Source: Undaria pinnatifida
Taxonomy: Eukaryota > Sar > Phaeophyceae > Laminariales > Alariaceae
Assembly (NCBI GenBank): GCA_012845835.1
Contig: JABAKD010000018.1
Location: forward strand, 1,732,616-1,796,615
Direction of reading: 5' to 3'
Length of the DNA: 64,000 nt
Shown: piece by piece, positions 1-10,826 of the stretch
How positions within the stretch are numbered: the stretch's first letter is position 1
Layout of the letters: each line of letters begins with the position of its first letter
Translations under genes and position numbers: made by a program
The notes under the pieces: generated by a model
Databases searched by the model: none
Told to the model about the DNA's origin: nothing
The model's input: the letters and a program-made list of their open reading frames with translations, nothing else

Positions 1-950
1 CACTGAGCCAGGCTCTTCTCCCCCCTCCCAACAACGGTACGTGACTTCAATAAACGAGAACATTCCAGCTCTTTCTTCCCTCGTCCACTCGCATCGAATT
101 CGCAATACCTAATTAAAAAAAGGTCGGTACACTTGCTAGGGCCGTTCGTGTCATCCCCATGTTCTCAACCGTTATATCCACCCAACAACGGCAGCCACAG
201 CACGCACCCAGTATAGTATATTGTGAATGTATGGGCTACGCATGCATATGGCATGGATACAGGAGGCAAGCATTATGTGGGGGTATATATTGTGTAGGTC
301 GCAGCCCATAGCATCAAGCATCCACCACCGGTACTACCGACTCCCCGTCCTGGGGACAAACAATTTTTGTGGTGTCACGGAGCGCTTTTTGTGGGTGGTG
401 GTGTGCCGTCTTCGCGTAAATTAAACCCTTCGTTGTAACCGACGACGATAACAAAAGCTGCATGAAGGCACATTGCGTGGATCCACACTGACTGTCCGTC
501 CTGAAGTCTGACCCAGGCACCTGCACGTTACTATGTGGCCGCGAAGACTGCTTATTGTCGTGACAGAGAACGTCATCCGCGTCACCACAAAAAAGATTTG
601 AATTCGGCGTTTGTTTCAATACAGATATGCGGGATGCCCACAGGTGCTGGGTAAAAAAACGACGAGTTCGAGTCCAAACAATAGAGCCAAACAAGAGAAA
701 AACAGAACCAGAACAAAACAGTACGAATAGACCAAAGATCTGAGGCCAAAAAGGAACCTGGCTAGACTATATAATAGGGTATCACGGCGGAAGAAGATCA
801 GAGCACACAACCACACAAGAGATCGGGTTGCTGAAATGGCGAGCGAGTCAGGTGATCCTCATGACCTATACCATCCAATTGATTGGGGGGGGGGGGGCTA
901 CATACAGTAAGGGGTAACTCTTGGAGCATTTTCTTTGCAAAAGGTGACTC
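1..950. other. left-edge intergenic stretch, no gene seen
   Basis: No exon with splice signals or coding-like composition was found. A 126-codon open frame on the minus strand (314-694) has mixed composition and no recognisable motif, so I do not call it. The stretch is AT/GC balanced and ends at the first family C palindrome. Confidence 0.6.
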
Positions 951-978
951 GGGGTCACTCGTGTGTGTGAGTGACCCC
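951..978. repeat. family C palindrome, copy 1
   Basis: GGGGTCACTC and GAGTGACCCC form perfect 10-base arms around an 8-base GT-rich loop. The sequence after it (CCTGTT, then GCGG, then a TTTCG stretch) recurs after copies at 2013, 5963 and 7060, so the palindrome sits inside a dispersed repeat of roughly 100 bases. Related copies are at about 2543, 3657, 5748, 6218, 8278, 27849, 28018 and 51358. Confidence 0.75.
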
Positions 979-1195
979 TCCTGTTCTCTTCGCGGACTAT
1001 GAAGCATTTCGCACACACCATGCTGTTAAAAATTTTGAGGTATCAATCCGCAATGGAGTGAACGGCTATCACGGAGATTCATTGTTAACAAGGGGGTAAA
1101 CGCCTTATTATCATGTTGCAAAAAAAAATCACCGGAAATTTCTCGAACAAATTTCGCAATATCTCGGCCAGAGAACGTGATATAGTCTATATATA

Positions 1196-1741
1196 TATTA
1201 TAAAAAATGGAAATACACTCCAGCTGTGAGATCGAAGATTTCGTCGAAACTCATCTTTGCAAGCTGAGTGTGATACTCCGATCGCGCGTATTACGAGTTG
1301 TGTGTCCTCATTAAGGATATAGGTCGGCGACTCCCCTTGCAACTACAGTGTAGCTATCAGGGTCAACAGGGTGATTTTAGGCAGTCTGTGCGCGGAAACT
1401 ATAAAACCCGTTTCTGAGGGGGACAAAATCTGACAGCTGTAGAGGAAAATGTATCCTTTTATCAAGTGAATCCTGCAAGTCGAATAACCGGTGCGGGGGG
1501 GGGCGGAGTTTTGAAGGACGTGGGGGCCTGGTTTCGATCAAAAGCGAGCGGGGTTGGAGGGGGGGGGCGGGAAGGGGGAGGGGGGCGGACGGTGGGGCAA
1601 TTTGTGCGTGTAAGCTATCAATCCTTTCAAGGGGATAAATCTGACGGTTTTGGGAAAAAAAAAAAAAAATGCACCAGTTTATCATGGGGGGGGGGGGGGT
1701 TGGGACGGGGGGGGGGGCGTGTGGGGCAGCTCAATTATATA
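1196..1741 (+). mobile_element. family A element end, copy A1
   Basis: The copy starts with the family terminus (TATTATAAAAAATG, then ACACTCCAGCTGTGAGATCG). It runs through the conserved ATCGCGCGTATTACG block, the GGTCGGCGACTCC block and the GTGCGCGGAAACTATAAA motif. Two diverged internal monomers follow, each ending in poly(G) runs. The opposite arm is absent, so this is a single-ended, truncated copy. The same sequence recurs at nine other places in the window. Confidence 0.8.
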
Positions 1742-2012
1742 TATATATTGCGCGCGCGCCGTGACCGTACGGCCTACGCAAACAATCCAAGCTATCGTTC
1801 ACCGTTATATCGATGAAGAATCGACAGAGTTATGACCCCATAGGCATCAAATGATAATGGATCTCCGTAGTAGTAGCTACCACGCAGCTCCGAAACAATC
1901 GCCCATAGAAAACGTGTGGTATTTTCATTGAGGTACTACAGAGCCATCCCACGGTAGGGGGGCGGGTTGGATGACCCCCTTTTTAGGGCACTTTTTTTTT
2001 CTCAAGTGGCTC

Positions 2013-2036
2013 GGTGTCACTCGCGCGGTTGACACC
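2013..2036. repeat. family C palindrome, copy 2
   Basis: GGTGTCA and TGACACC arms flank a CTCGCGCGGT centre. The downstream CTGTTTCTTGC and TTTTCGTGCTGTTTT match the flank of the 5963 copy. The family B element at 2098 begins just after this repeat. Confidence 0.65.
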
Positions 2037-2097
2037 CCCCCCCCCCCTGTTTCTTGCAGTGTCTCAGGCTTTTTCGTGCTGTTTTAACATTCTCGAT

Positions 2098-2457
2098 GAC
2101 GCACATGCTACGATAGATAGAGGAGGGCTCGCCACCACTTTTTCTTTCTTCTGAGATTCCTCAATTTGGGAGCTTATGAGACATCTCCCCGAAAAGCTGG
2201 CTTGGAGTAAAACAAAACCCCTGACTACCGGACGAAAAACTCCCGGACGAAAAACTCCCCATGACCAAGGCACACTACTGGCGCTCCCCATTTATTCGAC
2301 CAAGCAAGGCACACTAACACGAGAATCATATGTATGCAAAAAAAAAAAATAGAGCTTTTTTCGACGGTTTTGGGTTAAGGAGCTCCGTCATTCAGAGAAC
2401 CATTTCAGACAATACAAACGAAAAATGATACCTCTATGATATGTCGTAGCATGCGTC
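2098..2457. mobile_element. family B MITE-like element, copy B1
   Basis: The left end GACGCACATGCTACGATAG and the right end CGTAGCATGCGTC are inverted copies of each other. The interior has CTCAATTTGGGAGCTTATGA, shared with copies at 4500, 5369, 48119 and 53944. It has no coding capacity, which fits a non-autonomous DNA element of about 330-360 bases. Confidence 0.7.
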
Positions 2458-3656
2458 CGATGTTAACACGAAACGGGATGGTACACGTTTAAGCTCTGCA
2501 CAAAACAAATCGCCGAACGTGTCTTCGCCAAGTGAGGTACAGAGTCACTCGCGCGAGGATGATAGTCTCAAACCCGGTAGAATGACAACTGGGAGCACCC
2601 CCCTACCCTGTAGCTTTGATCTCTAATAGTCAGTGTGTCGGTCTTAGATTGCAACGAACGGTGACGCGCAATAAAATAGAGATGCAGCGGAAACAGCACC
2701 TTTCGGCCCTAAACGAGATAGTCAGAACGTGATAAACGAGATCAGAACGTGACGAGGAGACACCCATTGATTCAAAATCTCGTGTGGCAGGGTGACGAGA
2801 TCTGTTTTTTTTTTTCCTTGTTAAACGATTATTTTGCTTTTGTCTTTGTTGATAGATCTCTAAAGGTGTACACGTAGCTGGCGCGGGAAGGCGTGACGAT
2901 GACTCCAGACGGTGACACAGAACTCTTATATTATCCAGCCGTCGAGCCTGACTCGGTCTCATATGGAGCAAAACTACGAGTGACAGCTCATGGCAAATCA
3001 TGCCGGAAAACATCCGGCCAAACAGTCCCCTTACACCTTATACATGAATCCCTTACCAACATACGGAACTCCATAATATATGATGGATCATAACCGTCAT
3101 GTTCATGAGGACAATCAACAGTCTTATTATGACTTCGCCCCAGGGCTTGTTTCGCGCGGGTCTCTGCCCTTTCGCTTCACCCAAAACGTTATTGTTTTAC
3201 ACGGTGAGGTGTACAGCTTCCTCAAGCGGGGAGAGCCTTTTGCAGAAAACACACACAAAACGGTGCACCTCTGCCGTACTCGTATGCGTCTTGTGCTTTA
3301 AACATTGGCTTTGTTGGACAAGCAGAGGTATAGCGCGCACATTTATAATAAGATTAAGGGGGATTTTACAGACACAGGCCACCCTTTGCGCAGGTCTCCC
3401 TAACAACTAGGCAGGTCCCACGTTCGTCACTCCCTTCAAAGGGATGTGTGAACCCCTTTATTTCATGTTCTAGTATTTAGATATTTCGCCTTCATAGGCT
3501 CCCAGGGTTACTACCTTACCACATTCAAGTGGCCACAGAAAAAGAATGCGCCACCCCTACAGCAGCACGCCTCCATATTCAGTTATTTAATCTGACCGAA
3601 TCGATGTTGCCTGCGGCAGGAAAGGCACCCCCCGTTTGCATTACCAAGTTCAGGCT

Positions 3657-3668
3657 ACTCGCGCGAGT
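3657..3668. repeat. family C palindrome core
   Basis: A perfect 12-base palindrome, ACTCGCGCGAGT, in a flank that differs from copies 1 and 2. It shows that the core is conserved better than the surrounding repeat. Confidence 0.6.
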
Positions 3669-3734
3669 GGCCCAGCACCTTCTCCAAACGGATTTCAACA
3701 TCGTTTGTTAGCACGACCTATAGTAGCAGACGTA

Positions 3735-3985
3735 TATCATAAAAAATTAAAATACACTCCAGCTAGCTGTGACACCGAATATTTTGTCGAAACTCGTCTT
3801 TGCAAGCTGTTGTGTGTGATACTCCGATCGCGCGTATTGCGGGTTGTGTGCCCTCATTAAAGATATAGGTCGGCGACTCCCCCTTGCAACTACAGTGTAG
3901 CTATCAGGGTCAACAGGGTGTCTTTAGTCAGTCTGTGCGCGGAAACTATAAAACCCGTTCCTGAGGGGGACAAAATCTGACAGCT
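3735..3985 (+). mobile_element. family A element end, copy A2 (truncated)
   Basis: Only the outer 250 bases are present, from the terminal TATCATAAAAAATT through ACACTCCAGC and the CGATCGCGCGTATTGCGGG block to CTGAGGGGGACAAAATCTGA. The poly(G) monomers are missing. Several substitutions relative to A1 suggest an older copy. Confidence 0.8.
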
Positions 3986-4500
3986 AATATAATAGTTGAG
4001 GCCGCAAAAAAAGCACACACAGCAATAATAACAGGAGATATCCTCGCGCAAGCGTGTGGGTCTTATCCGATGATAAATGAGCCACAGTAGAAGGTGTCCC
4101 CCCCCCCCGCCATGGCCTTGGTGATCACCGGAAATCACCGGTACGCGTGACAACTCTAAAACGCGGTAGCGTACGTACAACCCTGAATGAGCGCACAGCA
4201 GTATGTACATATTAGTGGAGAAATGCAGAGGCATGATGCCCTACGGGGAGAGGTTCGCCGATTGGTTCAAGACTGAGGCTTCTCATTCTACTTGATTGAG
4301 GAGGAGCTCTATTTTCACCCCTCACCAAAAGAACCGATTGGGACAATCGATGCCAAAAAGTATATATACTCGATGAACATAAACCATCATCCTCCATGGC
4401 CCAGCAGGTATATCTACACGACAAAAAATATTGCGAAAAAAGTAAAACAAACGAAATTTCCACACCGCGGATTTGGGTCAAGAATGCGCAGTCGTACAGA

Positions 4501-4788
4501 ATGCATGCGTTTCAGCCAAAGACCCGTTTTACTAAAGAGGTGTGCACACCACTTTTTTTCTGAGGTGATTCTCAATTTGGGAGCTTAAGACCTCTCCCAA
4601 AAAAGCTGGTTTTGGAGAAAATAAAACACTGCTAACGACGTACGCCAGATGAAAAAATCCTATTGCAGCCCTAGGTATGAAACGCGAAGAATCACGAAAA
4701 AAAAATGTCGATAAAAGGACCCCCGTAATTTAGAAACCATTTCCGCCAAAAAAAGGTATACCTTAATATCTCTACCTTAGCACGCGTC
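4501..4788. mobile_element. family B element, copy B2
   Basis: The internal CTCAATTTGGGAGCTTAAGA, CTCTCCCAAAA and GGTATACC blocks and the right terminus TTAGCACGCGTCC match the family. The left end is degraded. Confidence 0.6.
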
Positions 4789-4981
4789 CAAAACGTGCTA
4801 CTTACTCTATCAATATTTTAGCATGCGTTTGCAGAAGAGGGTAGCCGTCCCGCAGTGTAGGGGTGGAGCAGATTCTAATAATTTTCTGGGTTCCTAACAC
4901 GGGGGGAGCTCAACATCTCATCATCTCGATCACCCGAAAAATGACGTCTCGACGGGGCATGCGTTCGAACCACCCGATCAA

Positions 4982-5160
4982 GACGCGTGCTACGATCTAG
5001 AACTGCACACCATCACTATTTTTTCTGCAACGAAGTTCCTCAATTTTGGGAGCTAAATGTTGACCTCTCCCAAAAACTGATTGGCACCAAATAAACCTGC
5101 TTGATCGCGGATGAAAAATCCCGCGGCCTAGGTATTCAACGAGAATCATGCGAAAAAAAA
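4982..5160. mobile_element. family B element, copy B3 (right end lost)
   Basis: It starts with GACGCGTGCTACGATC and carries the CCTCAATTTTGGGAGCTAAA and CTCTCCCAAAAACTG blocks. It then runs into a GTATGTATGT microsatellite and a poly(G) stretch without a recognisable right terminus. Confidence 0.55.
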
Positions 5161-5368
5161 GCATATTTCCGATTATTTGTATAAACGTACGTATGTATGT
5201 ATGTGTGGGTGGGCGTATGTATGGGGGGGGGAGGGGGGGGGGGACTACCCGATTAATAAGATCTCATGGCTTAGGTAAACAAAAACAAAGAAAAACATGC
5301 TATCAAAAACAAAATGGCGATATCTATTCCGACGATTTTTTTACTTAATTAAGTTAAAACGTCCCACC

Positions 5369-5660
5369 GACGCGTGCTACTACATCTCGAGGGGCGCACC
5401 AATGTTTTTTCTGCGGTTTCCTCAATTTGGGAGCTCAAGACATGTCCCTCCCACGAAACGAGATATGGAGAGAAATAAAACTGATACACCGACGGGTGAA
5501 ACATCCCCATGGCCTAGGTACACGACGACAATAATAATCATGGAAAAAAAAAAAAATGACCTGTTTCCGACGATTTGGGGTTAATAAGGAGCCCGTCATT
5601 CAGAAAACAAAATAGCCAAAATAAGGTATGCCTTAATACTTCTACCGTGTAGCAGGCGTC
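5369..5660. mobile_element. family B element, copy B4
   Basis: GACGCGTGCTAC at the left and GTAGCAGGCGTC at the right are inverted termini. The interior shares the TTGGGAGCTCAAGAC and GGTATGCCTTAATA blocks with B2. It lies a few hundred bases from B2 and B3, forming a cluster. Confidence 0.65.
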
Positions 5661-5962
5661 CATCCTGCGAAAACCGTTCCAGGACAAAGGCTGCGGTAGG
5701 CGGGGAGGGGAGGTCTCCACGGACCTTTTCATTTCTGGATTTTGAGCCACTCGCACGAGTGAAACGCAGCACTATACCTCACGGACGAAGAGGCTCAAAG
5801 TGGATTTTCCTTGGCGCACCGTATATAGCTACAAAGAACCATTCCACTGTGGAACCATACCGAAAAAAAAAAACTGAAAGAAAAAACAGCGAACAAGACC
5901 AAAGCTAGAGGGTAGGGGGCAGGTCCCTTCTATTAGGGACCATTTCCTGCAGCGTCTCTCGG

Positions 5963-5982
5963 GGTCACTCGAGCGAGTGACC
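5963..5982. repeat. family C palindrome, copy with 9-base arms
   Basis: GGTCACTCG and CGAGTGACC form perfect arms around a 2-base centre. The flank matches the copies at 951 and 7060. Confidence 0.7.
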
Positions 5983-7059
5983 ACCCTGTTCCTTGGCGGT
6001 CATGGCGCGCCTTTCGTGATGCTGTTTTCATTTCTCGATATGAATCTTAACGCTTATAGAGCCCCAAAACCCCTCCCTATACTAACTTCACGTAAATTTG
6101 GCCCCCAAAAGGGTTTCCAGTTGTAAAGGCGTTAATGGGATGGACTTAGCTAAGTTGCGCCAAACTAACCCCACCTAACATAACGTGTTTTGTTTTTGCA
6201 GAAGAAGTGAGATACAGAGTCACTCGTCCGACTGGTGAAGACCAGGTAGTGAAAATCGGGGAGAGCACCCCCTACCGTGTATCCTTGCTGACAAAATGTC
6301 AAGAGACTGCGCAATGGAACGGGAGGGGGTCACTCACAAAAGTGCCCCCCCCGGAGATTTACACACACTCAAAAAAAAAACGGCCCCAAACGTGACCCGC
6401 CCCCCTTTCATGCACGACCTTCTTCTCAGCCGAAACCCGTGGTACCTCTTACTATCGTAGGTCAGATTTACTTGTTCCTCATTGGAGGAGTTGCGTCGGT
6501 CAGCAAGTTTTGGGCGTCGAAAAGTACCTCCCTTTTTTATCGAAACAGAGCAGAGATATAACCATCCACCCCTTTCTCTGACGGCCCACGGGGGCGGCCG
6601 GGAGCGGCCGGGGGCGGCGGGTATGCGCAAGTTGGTAGAGCACAGGTAGGTAGAGATCTGAACCGACCCTCTTTCCGTGTGCACCGCACGATAACAAGGA
6701 TTGGTTCCACAGCGATTGTTTATGTTTGTGTGTCCAGACGGCTTTCAATCGTCCCAGCTACCTACCAGAGTATTCAATGGGATGTGGGGAAGTGGGTGTG
6801 GGTCATTGGTAAGAATCGGGCATAAATCGGGCATATTCCATATATATGTTGTAGGCAGTGCTGGATAGCTGTCACGCTTTAGTTGTTCCCCCGAGGTGTG
6901 ATAAGATGGTCCAGAGATGGCCGTTTCTTGGCCCAAACGTTTTCAGAAGGGTCGACCGGGCGCTCACCAAACCCAAACTCGACGGTGAGTGTCATTGTTG
7001 TTGTTGTGCGCGGTAGGGAACTCACTCTCGGGAATTTTTTGTTTGCAGTATAGTAGCTC

Positions 7060-7083
7060 GGGGTCACTCGCGCGAGTGACCCC
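7060..7083. repeat. family C palindrome, perfect 24-base copy
   Basis: GGGGTCACTCGC followed directly by its reverse complement GCGAGTGACCCC. This is the most intact copy of the family in the window and defines its consensus. Confidence 0.8.
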
Positions 7084-7773
7084 CCTGTCCCTGTGCGGTG
7101 TTAAAAGCTTGTTCGTGGTTGTTTTTTTATTTCGCGATCTATGAATTCATGGCGAGTCGGTTCTATATGGTAACGCCCCCAACTTCTTCTTTAACGAAAT
7201 CGTCGGTTTCAAAACCAGAGCTCTCCCGGGGTGGTATTTCCTGAAATACGGTGTGTCCCCCTCGACACCCTGACGTCATCGACCGACAGGCCTTTGCACA
7301 CAAGGAAATTTACTCGTATGGAGATCTTTGTTTTTTCAATAATAGTTTATTTCCTTGTGTCGAGCAGCCATGAAACGTTCGTTAAAGAATATCGCTGGTT
7401 TTGGGGGGGGGGGCTATCGTAGGATCAGTCGTGCCCAATTTCAATGTGGGTAGCCTCGCTGCGCGAAGCAAGTCACCTATTATTACTATAAATATTATTA
7501 CTGCACGAAAAGGAAGAAAAAATCGCGAAAAAGATCAAAATCGTGTTGGCACAAAAACCAAATTTGCAGGAAGCAGCTGAAAGGTCAAAAAACAACTGGC
7601 CAAACGAGCAAAAACAAAAAAAATAAAGGCCTAGCAAGAAACCGAAGAAAAGCTGGACCGTGTTCCGCAAGTAAGCTGCACCGTTCGATGGACCGTTCGA
7701 CCCCGGAAATGCCAGGGATGCACCAACCGAGCACTCTCAGCAGAATGAAAGTTGGTACGAGTAAGTATATTTA

Positions 7774-8236
7774 TATTATAAAAAATGAAATACACTCCAG
7801 TCTGTGAGATCGAAGATTTCGCCGAAACTCATCTTTGCAAGCTGTGTGTGATACTCCGATCGCGCGCATTACGAGTTGTGTGTCCTCATTAAGGATATAG
7901 GTCGGCGACTCCCCTTACAGCTACAGTGTAGCTATCAGGGTCAACAGGATGATTTTAGTCAGTCTGTGCGCGGAAACTATAAAACCCGTTTCTGAGGGGG
8001 ACAAATTCTGACAGCTGTGAAGGGAAAGGGGGGGGCTGGTTTTGATCAAAAGCGAGCGGGTTTGGAGGGGGGCGGGGGGGGGGGGGGGGGGGGGGGGGGA
8101 AGGGGCAATTTGTGCATGTAAGCTATAAATCCTTTCGAGGGGATAAATCTGACGGTTTTGGCACCAGTATATTATTGGGGGCGGGAGGGGGGGGGGGGGG
8201 GCAGCTCGATATGTGCCTGGAAACTATACATTTTTT
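7774..8236 (+). mobile_element. family A element end, copy A3
   Basis: It has the terminal TATTATAAAAAATG, the ACACTCCAG block, the CGATCGCGCGCATTACG block and two poly(G)-bearing monomers. One G run exceeds 20 bases (about 8076-8099). It has no opposite arm. A family C palindrome follows at 8278. Confidence 0.8.
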
Positions 8237-8299
8237 ATATAATTCTTATTTTTCGTCTGTGAGGTACACGGTCGGTCGCTCGTGCGAGTGGCTCAAATC

Positions 8300-9496
8300 C
8301 AGCCGTGTGAAAAGGGGGCGGGGCGGGTATATCAAAACGATCGTAACATCCTCCTTACCGCAGCCATGGTCGTTATTTACGTTTGTATACATACCTGGTA
8401 CTAATAACTGTACTAGAAAAGAGTCATCCCACGGTAGGGGTTGTTTGCAGTTTTTGCGCCAAAAAGTGCATGTTTTTGCGCCAAAAAGTCCCTAGGCGAT
8501 TGAGTTCCTCAAATGTGAGGAGCTGCCGGTCAATGAATGAAGCAATTTCACGAGTATGTAACACGTTGTTTTAGGGCTGCTAAGTAAGGCATAGAAGCTT
8601 GGTCGGGTGGTGCGAACGAATGCCTTCGAAGTCATGTAGTATCGGGTGAGATATTGAGTTCCTCCTCATGTGAGGGGAGCTCAGGGACTTTTTGACGCTG
8701 CAACCCTAACGTGGAATGGCACGCCGGCGGTGGATTGTACGTCGGGGTTGCATTTAATTTTCCAACAACAAAAAAAAACGCACACGTACGTGTACACACA
8801 CATTTTTCCGGCGGTGGGGTATAGAGCTCCTCAGTCAAGCAATTAGCCCTCAGAAACAAATTGATGGTACCAGTGCACCTCAATACCGTGTGTACGACGC
8901 GTTCTCTACGACATCACAGAGGTATATAGTATCACTTTTTTTGGCCGCAAAACGGTTTTGAAAAATGCCGATGAGGGCTCCTTAACCGAAAGCCGTCAAA
9001 AATTTCACTATTTACTCTTGTTGCTCTGCAAGGTTCGACACGAGTTGTTTGTGTACCTAGGGGCCATAAATAAATATGGTGCTATTTCATCGTGGACAGC
9101 GCTTATATTCTCTCCAAATCAGGTTTGGACTTGGATATATATGTATAGAGCTCGACATCTATCCAAGTGAGGGATAGTATCAGCAAAAACGATGGCGTGC
9201 ACCTCTCCCGTACAGCATGTATCTATACTGTTGAAATAGTATGCAGTTCGTGTCTAGAGAGCCCCTGACGTGGAGAGCCTCGGAACGGTTGAGCGTTCTA
9301 TTAGCCCTATGAAATATCTTAGCTGCGTCTTGTACCCCCCGTAATACCGCGGCGTCGTTCATTTGAATTGTAGCGGTGCGTGTGTGTCTGCAGGAGGCGT
9401 TCGTTATGGGGGGGAAGGGGGGGGGGTAGAAGAGCCCGCTTGATAACCCCGGGTCTTAGTTACGTCCAGGGAGGGAGGAGGAGAGAGAAAACATCG
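8300..9496. other. intergenic, degraded repeats only
   Basis: It holds an 18-base tandem duplication (TTTTTGCGCCAAAAAGT twice, 8450-8490). A GGTCGGGT...GCGAACGAATGC segment at 8605 recurs near 31063. A partial family B end lies at about 8900. A CG-rich stretch at 9410-9490 resembles part of the inverted-repeat arms at 26570. No exon could be supported. Confidence 0.5.
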
Positions 9497-10480
9497 TTGG
9501 AAGGTCTAGGTCGACGAGCCATCGTAGCGTTGGTTGGTGAAAGGGTAGCTGGACGGGCGTGTTTAGAGGTGGGCGGGCGTGCCACGAAACAGGCTGCTTT
9601 AGCCGCGCTGCGTCAGGCATTACTTTGCTTTTCCCTGGCTTTGACTTGCGCTGATTTTGCGCAAGCAATGTCTTTTCTTCGCCTCGCTGCTGCCTTTGGC
9701 TTCCTTGACTTTGTTTTCTGCCTCTCTTGGTTAGCGTCGCTCTGCCGTTCTCGGCTCGAATCAACTTGTGGTTCCTGGCGTTTGTTGGCTTTGCCTTCTG
9801 CCTGTTTTGAATAGCAGGGTGTTTTTTCTTTGTGCCGCCATGTTACAGGGCGCCCTCTGTTTCCCAAACCTAATACGTCGCGTCGCTTTTCAAAGCATTG
9901 TGTTTGGTCCCTTTGGTTAGGTTTGTTTCAATTGCCTTTCTGGGACATGTGCGCGACTAATTCGTTTTAGATGTGGAGCGCTTTATTTTGTTGTGCGTGC
10001 TTGGGAGTTACTGCTGCCCGATTCAACTGTGGAATGTTATACCTACCAGGTACCTGGTATATTTTAGCCTAACTTTCGAACAATTATTTATTGTTCTGCT
10101 AGACACAGGCTTTTTCGTTCGGTGGCGTTTTACAGTTTTTTGCCCGTTTCTTTCTCGCGTTTGTTCGTCTGCTCTGGCGGCTTTTGTTCGTTCGCTTCGA
10201 TGGCTACATTTTATTTTCGTTCGCTAAACGCATCTCATCCCCCCTCCAACCCTGGCGGTCTTTTGTTGCGTATTGTACATGTTCGCTGTTGGGTTGGACC
10301 ACGCTTCTAGTCAGTGGGCTTTGGTTTTGGCTTGGCCTTCTTTGATTGTGGCGGTGAAGCGCGAACCTGAAAAAAAAACACAATAAGGGTAGGTTTGGTA
10401 GGGTATTGCGAGTGCCCCCAGCATATACCTGAGTATCGCGATCAACAATCGGACGTGGTCAGACGTGGTACCCGGGGTAT
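9497..10480 (+). repeat. 1-kb direct repeat, left copy (LDR)
   Basis: This segment is alignable by eye, with gaps, to 17565-18577. Shared blocks, in order: GGTCTAGGTCGACGAG, GTTGGTTGGTG, CAGGCTGCTTT, TTGCGCTGATTTTGCGCA, CTTGGTTAGCGT, GGCGCCCTCTGT, TTCGTTCGCTTCG, CTGTTGGGTTGGACCACGCT, GCGAAGCGCGAACC, GAGTATC, GATCGGACGTG-like and CACCCGGGGTA. The two copies are in the same orientation and bracket the minus-strand gene at 10575-15685. Neither has TG...CA ends, so a retroviral-type LTR is not indicated. Overall the copies look old, with well under 90% identity. Confidence 0.75.
9646..9664. other. conserved stem-loop in the 1-kb repeat
   Basis: TTGCGC, a TGATTTT loop and GCGCAA form a perfect short hairpin. 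The same string recurs in the right copy at about 17741-17758 while its neighbourhood has diverged, so it may be under constraint. Confidence 0.5.
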
Positions 10481-10574
10481 CCTAGAGTACATACCCGACT
10501 AAACGAATCCTTGTGAACCGTTTCATCTGTTGTTCTTGCCGTTTTTCGGGGCGGGTTGAGTCTCGTGGCCTATA

Positions 10575-10826
10575 TTATGGCCATTTACTCTTCATGCGTT
10601 TCCTGCTCTTTTGGCAGCGACGGTGAAGCATGAATCCCTTTCGAGACCCGAACATAGCGATACAACAATTACAAGTGCGATAATTCCATTCGTTCTTGGT
10701 TGTGAAAAAGAACATAGCTTCAGCCGCTGACGCACAGTGGTGAGCTGCGAGCTGAGGTTTTACATTCGGATCGCACCCGCAATAATAAAAAAACGTCGTG
10801 TTATTGTATAGCAGTGATGGGTCTTC
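10575..10826 (-). CDS. last exon of the minus-strand gene: zinc-finger-like C-terminus
   Basis: The exon has 83 codons plus TAA, entered through the acceptor GCTCCACAG in phase 0. Local residues C52, C55, H68 and C71 have C2H2/CCHC spacing, with F59 and F65 where the hydrophobic core would be. A second cluster (C16, C18, H29, H30, C31) could bind another metal. The end is basic (QKSRKRMKSK). This is not the retroviral CX2CX4HX4C knuckle. The stop codon is 95 bases from the left 1-kb repeat. Confidence 0.6.
   Translation of the reverse strand, partial: EDPSLLYNNTTFFYYCGCDPNVKPQLAAHHCASAAEAMFFFTTKNEWNYRTCNCCIAMFGSRKGFMLHRRCQKSRKRMKSKWP

Noticed and set aside
9456-9867. Lys/Arg/Gln-rich minus-strand frames in the left 1-kb repeat
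   Set aside because: They come from the CTTTG/TTTGCC-rich bias of the plus strand and are not preserved in the right copy.
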